A stretch of 64,000 nt of DNA, from the NCBI RefSeq assembly GCF_009380165.1, contig NZ_WHUF01000001.1, forward strand, positions 620,001 to 684,000. The letters are read 5' to 3'. This stretch comes from Rugamonas rivuli. Its GTDB lineage: Bacteria > Pseudomonadota > Gammaproteobacteria > Burkholderiales > Burkholderiaceae_D. Below, piece by piece: positions 8,793 through 17,591 of this stretch. The notes beneath the pieces were generated by a model. The model worked only from the letters and a program-made list of their open reading frames with translations. It was not told the origin of the DNA and searched no databases. Numbering within the stretch: the stretch's first letter is position 1; every line of letters begins with the position of its first letter. Both the position numbers and the translations under genes were made by a program.

Positions 8793-9994
8793 TTGACACC
8801 TCCGTTGTCGAACAGCGGCAGATAGGGGCCAAGATAACCGAGCTTGCCCACTTGTTCCATGAAGCTATCCAGGATCAGGCCGCCCGGTATGCGCAATGGC
8901 GCGGCTGCGGCTATGCCGATCACGCTGACCGGACGTCCCTGGACTTGCGGGTTGAGCGTGCCGTCGGCCAGCAGCAGGTCGCCGTTGGAAAACACTTGCT
9001 GCCCTTCGCCTTCGACGAAATAGGCCAGACTGTCAGGCGCCATGCCGATAGGCTGGCCCTGCGCGCTGTTCCAGGCCAGCAGCGATTCGTTCTGGTACAC
9101 CACCGTGCACAGGCCGTCGTCGCTTTCAATGCTGACCTTGCCGACGTCGAAGCCGCCCGTCGTGTCTTCCTTCACGGCGGTGATGCGGCCCGGTCCGAAC
9201 AGCGAGCGCGCGCCCAGGCCGGCTTTCTCCTCCAGGTAATGCACCACCTCGGCCGCGGTGCCCAGCTCGCGCTGCTGCAGCAAGCGGCCCAGGCGCAGCG
9301 CGCGGCCCAGGGTGCCGCGTATCGGCAGGGCGCGCGCCAGTTCGCCGCTGTCCATGACCCACATGGACAGGCCGCCAAACTGCCCGAACTCCTGTTCGGC
9401 GACGATGGGTCGCACCATCTGTTCGATGATGGCCGCGACGTCCTGTTGATGCTGGCTGCAGCCGTTGACTTCGCCGCGCGGCGTGACGTTCAGTTCCACC
9501 TGCAAGCCTTCCTGGCTGACCAGCATGGTCGGCCGCGGATTGATGCCTTCGGCCGCGAAGGTCAGCATGGGCAGCGAGGGCACGGCGCGGCCTGCGCCGT
9601 CGGCGTCGATCACTTCCAGTCCGAAGTGCGCCGCCACCAGGCAGGCGACGACGAAGCCCAACGCTCCGCTTTCAGGCGGCACGATATACGCGAGTGTGCG
9701 GCCTTGTTTTTCCAGATGCTCCTTGATCATGGCGACCGCCTTGACGGGGCCGTCCGGATACCTGACCTGGTTGATGGCGACCGGCGCGCCCAGATAGGCC
9801 ACCATGACGGCATCGCCCTTGCTCGCATCCGCCACATCGATGACGCGCACGCTCGCCGCCGGATAGTAGTCGCCCGCGATGAAGTTTTGCGCCAGGTGCC
9901 GCGCCGACGTGATGGTGCCGCCGCCGCCGCTGCCGAAGAAGCAGCCACCTTGCAGCAACGCCTCCAGATCGGATTGTTTCAGTTCAAATGCCAT
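8789..9994 (-). CDS. DUF917 family protein
   Basis: The 401-residue protein opens with the family hallmark GGCFFGSGGGGTI and later has VIDADGAGRAVPSLPML, the DADGxGRAxPxLxM signature of DUF917. The family includes proteins annotated as hydantoinase-associated, and its biochemical role is poorly defined. The gene begins inside the last codons of the sigma54-type regulator (11 bp overlap) with GGAGGTCCAGC before the ATG, and ends in an ATGA overlap with the racemase-like gene, so all three are translationally linked. No signal peptide or membrane segment is seen, so it is probably cytosolic. It may prepare or shuttle the amino-acid-derived substrate for the downstream enzymes, but that is inference from context. 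Confidence 0.85.
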   Translation of the reverse strand: MAFELKQSDLEALLQGGCFFGSGGGGTITSARHLAQNFIAGDYYPAASVRVIDVADASKGDAVMVAYLGAPVAINQVRYPDGPVKAVAMIKEHLEKQGRTLAYIVPPESGALGFVVACLVAAHFGLEVIDADGAGRAVPSLPMLTFAAEGINPRPTMLVSQEGLQVELNVTPRGEVNGCSQHQQDVAAIIEQMVRPIVAEQEFGQFGGLSMWVMDSGELARALPIRGTLGRALRLGRLLQQRELGTAAEVVHYLEEKAGLGARSLFGPGRITAVKEDTTGGFDVGKVSIESDDGLCTVVYQNESLLAWNSAQGQPIGMAPDSLAYFVEGEGQQVFSNGDLLLADGTLNPQVQGRPVSVIGIAAAAPLRIPGGLILDSFMEQVGKLGYLGPYLPLFDNGGVK

Positions 9995-12314
9995 GCTGGA
10001 CCTCCCCTACAGTTGGAACACTGAGATCCCGGGGCTTGAGTTGCTCCATCAGCTGCAATGCGCGCGTCAAGGCCGGGTACGGAACGACACGTTCTACATC
10101 CTGGATACTTTTTTCGAGCAGAGAGACGGCCTGGCGCCGGCGGCCGTCCTGGTACAGCAGTTCGGCCAGGTGGGTGGCGGCGCGGATGCGGCCGGGCACC
10201 GAGCCCAGCGCCTGCGCGGTCGACAGCGCGCTGCGCAGTCCATCCTCGGCGCCGTCCAGGTCGCCCAGCATTTGTTTCGCCAGGCCGCCCACGCACATCA
10301 GCTCGCTCAGGTAGGCGCGCTCGTGGTGGGATTGCGCGATCTCCAGCGCCTGCTCGATCAGCGCGGCGCTGTCGGCGGCGCGGCCTGCGGCCAGCAGCGC
10401 TTCGGCGCGCTTCCAGGCCTGGAAGGAGTGGAACAGCGCGCCGCCCTGTTCGACGAAATAGGCCGCATAGGCTACACGCATGCGCTGCTCGCCCGGCTCC
10501 GGATCGCCCAGCGCCGCCATGTGGCAGCCGCAGAAGATCTCGCCGACGCCACGGTAGAAGCCGAACTCGTGGTCGCGGGCCAGCTGCGCCAGTTCGCTTG
10601 CCATCGGCCCCAGCGCCTGCGTGTCCTCGAACAGGCAGGCCAGCCAGGCCGCGCCCTGCAAGGCGATGGCGCGGTCGAACATGCTGGCTTCCGGGTCGGT
10701 GCAGCGCTGCGCCAGCAGCTCCCGCATCCGCTGCGCCCGCGCCAGCGCGCCGGTCTGGAACGAGGCCAGGCCGGCGAAGGTCTGGGCCAGCGCCACCAGG
10801 TCGATGCCCTGGGCGCTGTGGCGTTCGGCCGGTTCGGCGTCGAGCAGCTTGCTGAGCGCCAGGCAGGCCAGCGCTTCCTCGCTGTCGCCCAGCCAGAACA
10901 GGGTGTTGGCCAGCGCGAACTGGGCTTCGGCGTGGATTGCCGGATGCGCCGTCGTGTGCGCCAGCTTGAGCATGTCCTGCGCGGTGGCGCGGGCCGAGAA
11001 CAGCTGCATCATCATCAGCTGCACGCTCCAGATGCCGAACATCAGCGAGTTCAGTTCGATCGAATCGACCACGCCCTGGCCGGCCCGCAGCGCCGCCTCG
11101 TGCTCGGCCTGGGCCTGCGGACTGTGCCAGCCGTAGATGCCGCGATAGCACACGGCCAGCATGCGGTGCAGCTCGAAGCGCAGCTTGCGGGTGGGCAGGT
11201 GCTCGTTGCCGCCGTCGAGCAAGGTGAGGGCGCGGCGCAGGGTCGCCGCCGATTCGCGGAACTCGCCCCGTTCCAGCATGCGCCGGCCGGCGATCATGCA
11301 TTCGTCGACGGCGGTACGGCTCTTCTCGCGCGCCAGCAGGCGCCGCTCGACCACCTTGCGGTTCACGCCGAGCATGGCGGCGGCGGCGGTCTTGCTGCCG
11401 CCGTTCAGGCTCAGCGCGCGGTCGATCAGCAGGCGTTCGACCAGCGCCATCTTGTCCGGCTCGTCCAGGCGCAGCACGGCGTCGATCAGCGCGTCGGACG
11501 GCAATGCCTGCTCGGCCGAGGGAGTAAGGAAAGATTCCAGGATGCCGAGGCTGATCTCGGTTTCATCGCTGAGTACGGCGATGCGGCTGACCAGGCTGCG
11601 CAGCTCGCGCACATTGCCGGGCCAGGGCTGGGCCTTGAGCCGCTCCAGCGCCTCGGCGCTGAAGCGCGGCGGCGTGCTCTCGCGCGCGGCGAAGTGGTGG
11701 ACCAGGGCAGGGATGTCGTCGCGGCGCTGGTCCAGGCCGGGCACGTCGATGGAGAACACGGCCAGGCGGTAGTACAAGTCCTCGCGGAAGCGGCCGCTAC
11801 GGACCAGGTCTTCCAGGTTGCGGTGGGTGGCCGCCACGATGCGGCCGGTGAACGGGCGCTGCTCCTGGCCGCCGACGGGGCGGAAGGTCCGTGTCTCCAG
11901 CACGCGCAGCAGCTTGGCCTGGAGCGACAGCGGGAACTCGCCTATCTCATCGAGAAACAGCGTGCCCTGCGCCGCCATCTCGAAATATCCCTGCCGCTCG
12001 GCGGCGGCGCCGGTGAAAGCGCCCCGGGTGTGGCCGAATAATTCGGACTCGACCAGCTGCTCGGGAATGGCGCCGCAATTGATGTCGATAAAGCGGCCAT
12101 CGGCATCGCGACTTCCTTGTTGATGTACCAGCTGCGCAACGATTTCCTTGCCGGCGCCGGTGGGACCGGTGATGAGCAGTGTGTGGTCAGTCGGCGCGAT
12201 GCGGGCCACCAGCCGCAGGATCTTTTGAAACGCGGGGGAATGGCCAACGGCACGCAGGGGAGGTTCGGCATGGAGTACTGCGGGCGAACGCCCATGCCCT
12301 AGGTACGCAGTCAT
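9984..12314 (-). CDS. Sigma54-dependent activator with C-terminal TPR-like region
   Basis: From the ATG at 12314 the protein is 776 residues. An AAA+ sigma54-interaction domain occupies about residues 20-260: Walker A GPTGAGKE (50-57), the sigma54-contact loop GAFTGA (98-103), Walker B TLFLDEIGEF, and the R-finger region REDLYYRL. A Fis-like helix-turn-helix (NGGSKTAAAAMLGVN) follows near residues 330-350. The last roughly 400 residues are Ala/Leu-rich helical repeats of TPR character with no HTH at the end. There is no receiver, GAF or PAS domain at the N-terminus, so signal sensing probably lies in the C-terminal repeats. The frame extends 38 codons further upstream, but that stretch is AT-rich and unlike the family. 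As first gene of the array it probably activates its own operon. Confidence 0.85.
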   Translation of the reverse strand: MTAYLGHGRSPAVLHAEPPLRAVGHSPAFQKILRLVARIAPTDHTLLITGPTGAGKEIVAQLVHQQGSRDADGRFIDINCGAIPEQLVESELFGHTRGAFTGAAAERQGYFEMAAQGTLFLDEIGEFPLSLQAKLLRVLETRTFRPVGGQEQRPFTGRIVAATHRNLEDLVRSGRFREDLYYRLAVFSIDVPGLDQRRDDIPALVHHFAARESTPPRFSAEALERLKAQPWPGNVRELRSLVSRIAVLSDETEISLGILESFLTPSAEQALPSDALIDAVLRLDEPDKMALVERLLIDRALSLNGGSKTAAAAMLGVNRKVVERRLLAREKSRTAVDECMIAGRRMLERGEFRESAATLRRALTLLDGGNEHLPTRKLRFELHRMLAVCYRGIYGWHSPQAQAEHEAALRAGQGVVDSIELNSLMFGIWSVQLMMMQLFSARATAQDMLKLAHTTAHPAIHAEAQFALANTLFWLGDSEEALACLALSKLLDAEPAERHSAQGIDLVALAQTFAGLASFQTGALARAQRMRELLAQRCTDPEASMFDRAIALQGAAWLACLFEDTQALGPMASELAQLARDHEFGFYRGVGEIFCGCHMAALGDPEPGEQRMRVAYAAYFVEQGGALFHSFQAWKRAEALLAAGRAADSAALIEQALEIAQSHHERAYLSELMCVGGLAKQMLGDLDGAEDGLRSALSTAQALGSVPGRIRAATHLAELLYQDGRRRQAVSLLEKSIQDVERVVPYPALTRALQLMEQLKPRDLSVPTVGEVQHGI

Positions 12315-12458
12315 GATGGTTGCATGATGAAATTGTTGGTTGAGGCGTCTGGAAGCTAAAAAAACGCATATCGATCCTTTGAATATTAGCTCAAAATAAA
12401 TGTTTTTTGGGAAATAAATAAATGACAATAATCAAGGATTTTCGATGTAGATATCGAT

Positions 12459-12490
12459 TCAATCAAGCTTGCGATTGAGTAGCCGCAAGC
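12459..12490. promoter_or_regulatory. Nested inverted repeats, candidate activator site
   Basis: Two overlapping dyads lie about 145-175 bp upstream of the activator start. One is TCAATC/GATTGA with an 8-nt spacer (12459-12464 and 12473-12478). The other is GCTTGCG/CGCAAGC with a 10-nt spacer (12467-12473 and 12484-12490). Enhancer-binding proteins usually bind such dyads 100-200 bp upstream of their promoters. No convincing -24/-12 element was found between the dyads and the gene. The whole 12315-12648 gap is AT-rich and otherwise featureless. It also holds the promoter of the divergent lipoprotein gene. Confidence 0.35.
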
Positions 12491-12648
12491 GCCATCCACG
12501 GGGTGTGTCATATTAACAACATGGTGACAATTCGAGAGCATTCCACGGATGTTGCTGATAGAAAATGATGATGCAAAACCATTTATTATGTTTATTAATT
12601 TATAAGCATATCCATAAAATAATAACATTCAAAATTTAGGGAAACGTT

Positions 12649-13578
12649 ATGCGAATCTTTTCCATTTTGCTCTTTGCATTCCTGGCTGGCTGCGCTAGCA
12701 CACCAAGTGTTACCTACCGAAAAATCACCGCCCAGACGCCAGCCGAGACGCTAAAAAAAGTTTCCGATTCTTACTATCTCAATGCGTCTGTTATTGTCAT
12801 CACGCCAGTAGAAAGTAAAGACCCAAAAAAAGATCCCGCCGTAACTTACACAATATCGTCCGCGCCGCAGGAGTATCCGGAATTTAAAATAGGTATTGAA
12901 GCAACTAACAACTGGCTTAGCACTACAAACATAAACATCACCAAACCGGACAATACAGAGCGTGTTGGGACTATCGGCACTGAGACCAAGGAAAATGCCC
13001 GTGAAATGGTTAAAGCAGTAGGCGGCATCGTGGCTAAAATAGCCGCGTTTGCAGCGCTCCAACCAGACGGCGGTGCTTCGCAATCCTGTACCAAGGAGCT
13101 TTCTGAGCCGGTTACGCTCGATTTGAGTGCTGTACTGAAGGAAATTGGTTCTGGTGACGCCAGCAACCAGGCCTGGAGCAAGCCGGTTACATTTAAGTTC
13201 AAAAAAGATGATAACCAGAGCGCTTGCGTCGAAATTGAATTCGCGCCAATCCCACTGGATGCTAGAAAATCAGATACACATCCTTTCGACGAAAAAACTA
13301 GCGCGTACTACTATTCAGCGTGCAGAGCAGTAACAGTTAAAGTTACATATCCAAAAGGAAAAATATACCCACAAGGAAAAGTTTTTAGCAAGAATTTAAA
13401 AGTTGCTGATCCAAACTTCATCCAATCGGTTCACTTTCCCTACAAAGGTGGAATAACAATGCACTCAGAATGCGGCGTTTCGGTCAAGACGGACGGAACG
13501 CCAGATCCGTTGTATGGCATTGGTGTACTAGCGGAAGTCTTGGATCAAATCCAAGCCGTCAAGAAAAGCGAGAAATGA
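12649..13578 (+). CDS. Putative lipoprotein of unknown function
   Basis: The 309-residue product starts with a short signal peptide ending in the lipobox FLAGC (Cys at residue 15), so it is probably lipid-anchored in the envelope. The rest has no family I recognise. It is rich in Lys, Thr and Ser, and Cys residues recur through the mature part. Base composition is clearly lower in GC than the flanking genes, both in the gene and in its AT-rich upstream region, which suggests separate acquisition. A GGGAAA sequence sits 4 nt before the ATG. It is transcribed away from the sigma54-type regulator and ends 28 bp from the convergent gene that follows, with no clear terminator hairpin between them. 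Confidence 0.75.
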   Translation: MRIFSILLFAFLAGCASTPSVTYRKITAQTPAETLKKVSDSYYLNASVIVITPVESKDPKKDPAVTYTISSAPQEYPEFKIGIEATNNWLSTTNINITKPDNTERVGTIGTETKENAREMVKAVGGIVAKIAAFAALQPDGGASQSCTKELSEPVTLDLSAVLKEIGSGDASNQAWSKPVTFKFKKDDNQSACVEIEFAPIPLDARKSDTHPFDEKTSAYYYSACRAVTVKVTYPKGKIYPQGKVFSKNLKVADPNFIQSVHFPYKGGITMHSECGVSVKTDGTPDPLYGIGVLAEVLDQIQAVKKSEK

Positions 13579-13606
13579 ACTAATCCGGAAACGCGTCCTG
13601 GCAATG

Positions 13607-14986
13607 TCATGGAGGCGACATCGGCGGCAGCTGCGGCATCACGGTGGAAAGCCAGCAGAGCACCTGCAGGCCTTTCACCTCCAGGGTGTTCTGGTTCAGC
13701 GTCGAATCGCGGATATCGAAGTAGCCCAGCGCGGTTGCCTGGCCCAGGTTCTGCCGGTCTTCGTTCGACCAGTTGGCGGTGATCTTGAGATCGCGGATCA
13801 CGATGAACGATGTCGGCAGCAAGGGGAACATGCCGGGGTTATCGGTGGCGGAGCCGTTCGAATATTCGCCCAGCTTGGTGCCGTACATATACCAGTTCTT
13901 CATCTTCAGCAGGGCAAGCTTGAACCAGCTGCGGTCGATGTTGACGCGGCAGTACTTGAACGAAATGCTGAAGTTGTCGCTGGTACCGGCTGGCTTCGTG
14001 GGCAACTCCTCGTTGATCAGGTTCGTCAGATGATAGCGGTTGGCCAGGTCGATCTTGCCGAGGTTGAGATCCTTCCTGGTGAGGTCCAGCGCCTGGACCT
14101 GGTTGACGAGCTTGTATCGGTTGTAAGAACTCTCCGGCACGACTTTATGGTCGAACAAGGTCTGCGCCTTCACGTTGACCAGGTTGGCGGCAAACACCGG
14201 CGTATTGATCAACGCAGCGCTGGCATGCAGGCCGCCCGCGAGGTGCGCCACGGCCGGCGTTGCCTTGATCGCAGCGGCGGCTTGCAGGTTCAGCGGCTTG
14301 TGGATCACGCTTAATGGCGCCGCCGGCTTGACCAGCGAGATCTGCTGCACCTTCGCCACCATCAGCTTCACTCCCGACTTGACTGAATCCGCTTTGACGG
14401 TGTCGTTGGGGCGCAGCTTCCATACGCCCCGGTTCACCAGCGATGGGCCGCCGGCCCTGACGAAACGCGAATCGGGCGCGGCAGGCTTGACCGCGCCCGA
14501 TTGCATATTGAAGGTCGGCCAGAACTGCGCTGCGGCTTCGTCATACCAGTTGGAGGGCGTGGCGACGCAAGGGTAGTAGAACGCGTTGGGATCGCTCGAA
14601 CTCCCCATCCGCGCCTGCAGGAATTCGTATTGCGAATCGCCGAACAGCTTGAACATCGGATTGGTGCCGACGTCGGCCGGACCGGCTCCGCTCGGGATGG
14701 CGCCGGTGACAAGAATCTCGTACAGATCGTCCACCTCCAGGCCGGAGTTCTGGAAGTAGGCCTTGGTGAGCGTCGGCGCGATGTTGGCGAGATGCGAGAA
14801 AGTCTCCTTGGCCACTTGCGGATCGTAAGGCCCGTTAGGCGCATTGGCCGGCTTGAAGTCTTGCGGAGACAGGGAGAACCCCGGCCACGCCATCTGCATG
14901 GCGATGGAGGGATTAGCGTCGGTGATGTTGAGCAGTTTGGACAGTTCGTCATACACCGCTCCGATGAAGTCGCCGGTATTGGACAT
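13607..14986 (-). CDS. Unknown protein, paralogue of the upstream gene
   Basis: The 459-residue protein has no signal peptide and no catalytic motif I can name. Its C-terminal part contains SFKYCRVNIDRSWFK, then FPLLPTSFIVIRDLKITANW. These line up with SFEYTLVTIRRPWFE and MPLIPTSFVVVRKLKISANW in the product of 15070-16467, so the two share a C-terminal domain of about 170 residues although their N-terminal halves differ. The middle is Ala/Lys/Val-rich and low in motif content. GGAGG lies close to the ATG. The two genes are 83 bp apart and probably co-transcribed. Similar shared domains in tandem suggest partners in one complex or successive effectors; function is not inferable. Confidence 0.7.
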   Translation of the reverse strand: MSNTGDFIGAVYDELSKLLNITDANPSIAMQMAWPGFSLSPQDFKPANAPNGPYDPQVAKETFSHLANIAPTLTKAYFQNSGLEVDDLYEILVTGAIPSGAGPADVGTNPMFKLFGDSQYEFLQARMGSSSDPNAFYYPCVATPSNWYDEAAAQFWPTFNMQSGAVKPAAPDSRFVRAGGPSLVNRGVWKLRPNDTVKADSVKSGVKLMVAKVQQISLVKPAAPLSVIHKPLNLQAAAAIKATPAVAHLAGGLHASAALINTPVFAANLVNVKAQTLFDHKVVPESSYNRYKLVNQVQALDLTRKDLNLGKIDLANRYHLTNLINEELPTKPAGTSDNFSISFKYCRVNIDRSWFKLALLKMKNWYMYGTKLGEYSNGSATDNPGMFPLLPTSFIVIRDLKITANWSNEDRQNLGQATALGYFDIRDSTLNQNTLEVKGLQVLCWLSTVMPQLPPMSPP

Positions 14987-15069
14987 GGGGCCTCCTTGCT
15001 CAACGCATCGTGTTTGGTTGGCGGCCCCGCAGGGAAGCCGCCGCTGCTGGTTTCAGTTTGTGCGCGCGG

Positions 15070-16467
15070 TCAGGCAGGTGGCGAGTAGGGCACCACTTGG
15101 CTGATAAAGCCGATGATCTGCACGCCCGGCACCGTGATGGTTCCCGCCGCCATGGCCGACGTGAACGTCTGGTTGGTACTCGAATGCGCGTAGCTGCCGG
15201 AGATGGAGAACGGCCCGATGCCGAAGCCGCCGCCACCGCTGGTCTTGGACGTCATCAAGTCCCAATCCGCCTTGGCCCAGTTGGCCGAAATCTTCAACTT
15301 GCGCACCACCACAAAGGAGGTGGGAATCAACGGCATCAGCTCGCCGTCCTGGTGGGCCTTGGTGCCGTTGGACAGCACACCTTTCTTGTACAGGTTGCCG
15401 AGATCCCAGCCCTTGGTGGACAGCAGGCTCGCTTCGAACCACGGACGCCGTATCGTCACCAGCGTGTACTCGAAGCTGATGCGCAGGCCGTTGGTTTCGG
15501 AGCTGGCATGCTGGTGCGAATCCGCATGGCCGGCCGAGCCGCCTATGCTGAACAAGCCCAGGCTGAAGCCGGCGGAGCCGCCATAGGACGTGTAGTCCGA
15601 CGAGGAACTGTTCGCCACGCTGCTGGAGGCCGAATCGAAGGTGGTCCAGCCGCTGGATTTGCTGGAACTGCTGTACCAGTCAGACGGCAGCAGCGAAACG
15701 CGGTAGACCTTGGGCGACAGGCCGGTGCCGGTATCGTTGAGCACCACGCCATAGCCTTCGAACAAATCCTGCGCATGCTTCCATGCCAGCTGCAGCGCGT
15801 TCTGCACCGAGGTCGTCTTGATCGCCAGGTTCTGCTCGACCTTGCTGGCATCCTCGGCACGCCAGCGATCGTAGGACGTCTTCACCGGAATCTGCAGCGT
15901 GGACGCGACCATCGGCCAGGTGTTTTTGCCGGTGGCGGTTTTCTGCGCTTCCAGGAAGGCGCCGATGTAGGCGATGCGGGCGTTGTTGTAGGCCGCCTGG
16001 TTGTCCAGGTAGTCGCGATAGACCTGCGATTCGATTTTCTTCTGGGTGACGTCGCCGGTATCCGGATCGGTCACGGAGACCATGCGGAACAGATAGTTCT
16101 CGGCATCCTGCAGTTGCTTTTCAATGGCGGGGTTGGGCGGCTGGGCCGGAATGTGCACGCCATCGAGCATCTGCTTGTACATGCCGCTGATCTTGCGGGT
16201 GCTGTCGGTGTAGATGGTGGACATCTTCGGCGCGACATCCACCAGCTCGGTGGTGTTGATCGCGGCATCCTGGCTGCCGCCGCTGTTGCCGGGGGTCCAG
16301 GGATTGCGGAAGTCGGCGGAATTGATCGCCAGACCGGGTTTCATCATCGAAAGCACGGTGCTCGATGCTTGAAGAACAGGCTTGCCACCAGGCTCGGCCT
16401 GCGTGACGGAATTGAAGATATTGTCGAAGATTCCCTGGATGAGTTTTGAGACTTCTGCCTGTGTCAT
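15070..16467 (-). CDS. Unknown protein with Gly/Ser-rich insertion, paralogue pair
   Basis: The ATG at 16467 is preferred to the longer frame (16644) because AAAAGGAGCGTTAAC precedes it; the product is 465 residues. The N-terminal third is mostly helical. The centre has a Ser-rich run (SSSSKSSGW) and Gly/Ser-rich hydrophobic stretches (GGSAGFSLGLFSIGGSAG, later GGGGFGIGPFSISGS). These look like glycine-rich strands that could insert in or contact a membrane. The C-terminal half shares the PLIPTSFVVVRKLKISANW domain with the next gene. No signal peptide is visible. It is the first gene of a two-gene unit facing a 365-bp intergenic region. The glycine-rich blocks recall pore-forming or membrane-active proteins, but I cannot support more than that. 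Confidence 0.7.
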   Translation of the reverse strand: MTQAEVSKLIQGIFDNIFNSVTQAEPGGKPVLQASSTVLSMMKPGLAINSADFRNPWTPGNSGGSQDAAINTTELVDVAPKMSTIYTDSTRKISGMYKQMLDGVHIPAQPPNPAIEKQLQDAENYLFRMVSVTDPDTGDVTQKKIESQVYRDYLDNQAAYNNARIAYIGAFLEAQKTATGKNTWPMVASTLQIPVKTSYDRWRAEDASKVEQNLAIKTTSVQNALQLAWKHAQDLFEGYGVVLNDTGTGLSPKVYRVSLLPSDWYSSSSKSSGWTTFDSASSSVANSSSSDYTSYGGSAGFSLGLFSIGGSAGHADSHQHASSETNGLRISFEYTLVTIRRPWFEASLLSTKGWDLGNLYKKGVLSNGTKAHQDGELMPLIPTSFVVVRKLKISANWAKADWDLMTSKTSGGGGFGIGPFSISGSYAHSSTNQTFTSAMAAGTITVPGVQIIGFISQVVPYSPPA

Positions 16468-16832
16468 GTTAACGCTCCTTTTAGATGCAACAACAAGACT
16501 AGCCGTGTCCGCGCGCGTTCGCGTTGCCTGATGGCGGCGAAGGCAACGGCCTGGGGTCATTTCGAATTGGACCAGCTGGAATAAGGGTTGGTTCCAACTG
16601 AGGCGGCGCAGACGATCAGCGAAATGACGTGGTGGTCTGAACAATATAGTCGGCCAAAACTGCCAAACATACGCACTTTGTCACGGTGCGAAGCTATCAA
16701 ATATTGACCTATGCTTGCGCGGCCTCAAACACCCGTCAATTGGGCCGGATTGCCGATGAATCAAAGACGGGACGCCAGGTCGAAGTTACGCATGTCGTCG
16801 TACTTTAACTCTTACAATTGGGAGGCCGGATC
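16468..16832. other. Divergent intergenic region
   Basis: This 365-bp gap lies between the divergent 15070-16467 unit and the secreted-protein gene. It contains the two ribosome-binding sites at its edges. I found no good sigma70 or sigma54 consensus, no RNA gene and no repeat in it. Confidence 0.5.
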
Positions 16833-17579
16833 ATGGACCAGTATCGTCTCCGCGCACTGAGCGGCGCTTGCAAACCCAAGCCAGCGCTCGTTCCTATCCT
16901 CATGCTTGCCGTGTTGAGCGGAGCAACCTGGGCAAACTGTCCCGACGACCGGCCGTGTTTCAATGGGACTTACCAGCAGGGCGATAAAGTAATCTTCGAA
17001 TTCAATGGCATCACGGGGTGGGATTTTTATAACGTTCGCTATCGGGAGAAGGGCGGTGGCGAGCGGCAGGTGGAAAACCGCTCGGGTATTTTCACCATCA
17101 ATAATGTGCTGCCGAATCGTGTCTATACGATCTCGGTCCAGGGGTGCAATTCCCGGACCCTGGCGCCTTCACAATGCACACCCTGGGTCTCGGAATCGCT
17201 CACCACCGTAGGCGCCTACGGCCCCGACACCTGCAGGCAAGGCTTTGTTTGGCGGGAAGCCAAACCTGGCGACCATGTATGCGTGTATCCTGGCATCAGG
17301 GACCGGGTCGCGGCTGAAAATGCGGTGGCCGGGGCCAGACGACAGTCCGGCGGAGGCCCATATGGTCCGAATACCTGCATCCAGGGATACGTCTGGCGCG
17401 AGGCGTTCCCCGGCGATACCGTGTGCGTGACGCCTGCCACTCGCGACGATGTGCGCGCCCAGAATGAGCGTGCGGCGGCGACAAGGCTCAACTCGAGCGC
17501 GCTCAAGAATCCCAACGCCAGCGGCACGACCAAGCAGCTCGCCGGCTCGGTGACATCCCAGTCGCGCAAGACTCCATAA
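16833..17579 (+). CDS. Secreted protein with two Cys-containing tandem repeats
   Basis: From the ATG at 16833 (GGGAGG 9 nt upstream) the product is 248 residues. A signal peptide covers about residues 1-35 (VPILMLAVLSGATWA). The first mature domain, roughly 90 residues, looks like a small beta domain (CPDDRPCFNG...VYTISVQGC). Two repeats of about 40 residues follow: YGPDTCRQGFVWREAKPGD and YGPNTCIQGYVWREAFPGD, each continuing HVCVYP/TVCVTP and R(D/)xVxAxN. Each repeat has two Cys residues, so a disulfide per unit is likely. The tail is Ser/Thr/Asn-rich. Similar YGPxTCxxGYVWREA repeats occur in exported bacterial proteins of unknown role. It is followed 12 bp later by a SIR2-like gene start, but a shared function is unlikely. 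Confidence 0.75.
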   Translation: MDQYRLRALSGACKPKPALVPILMLAVLSGATWANCPDDRPCFNGTYQQGDKVIFEFNGITGWDFYNVRYREKGGGERQVENRSGIFTINNVLPNRVYTISVQGCNSRTLAPSQCTPWVSESLTTVGAYGPDTCRQGFVWREAKPGDHVCVYPGIRDRVAAENAVAGARRQSGGGPYGPNTCIQGYVWREAFPGDTVCVTPATRDDVRAQNERAAATRLNSSALKNPNASGTTKQLAGSVTSQSRKTP

Positions 17580-17591
17580 GGCGGCGACCCC

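Noticed and set aside
9879..12041. 720-codon plus-strand ORF
   Set aside because: Antisense shadow of the sigma54-type regulator; the minus-strand product has clear domain motifs.
12484..12506. Possible sigma54 promoter (TGGATGG...TTGCGG, minus strand)
   Set aside because: The GG-to-GC spacing is 9, not 10, and the -24 element is poor; the spacing rule is strict.
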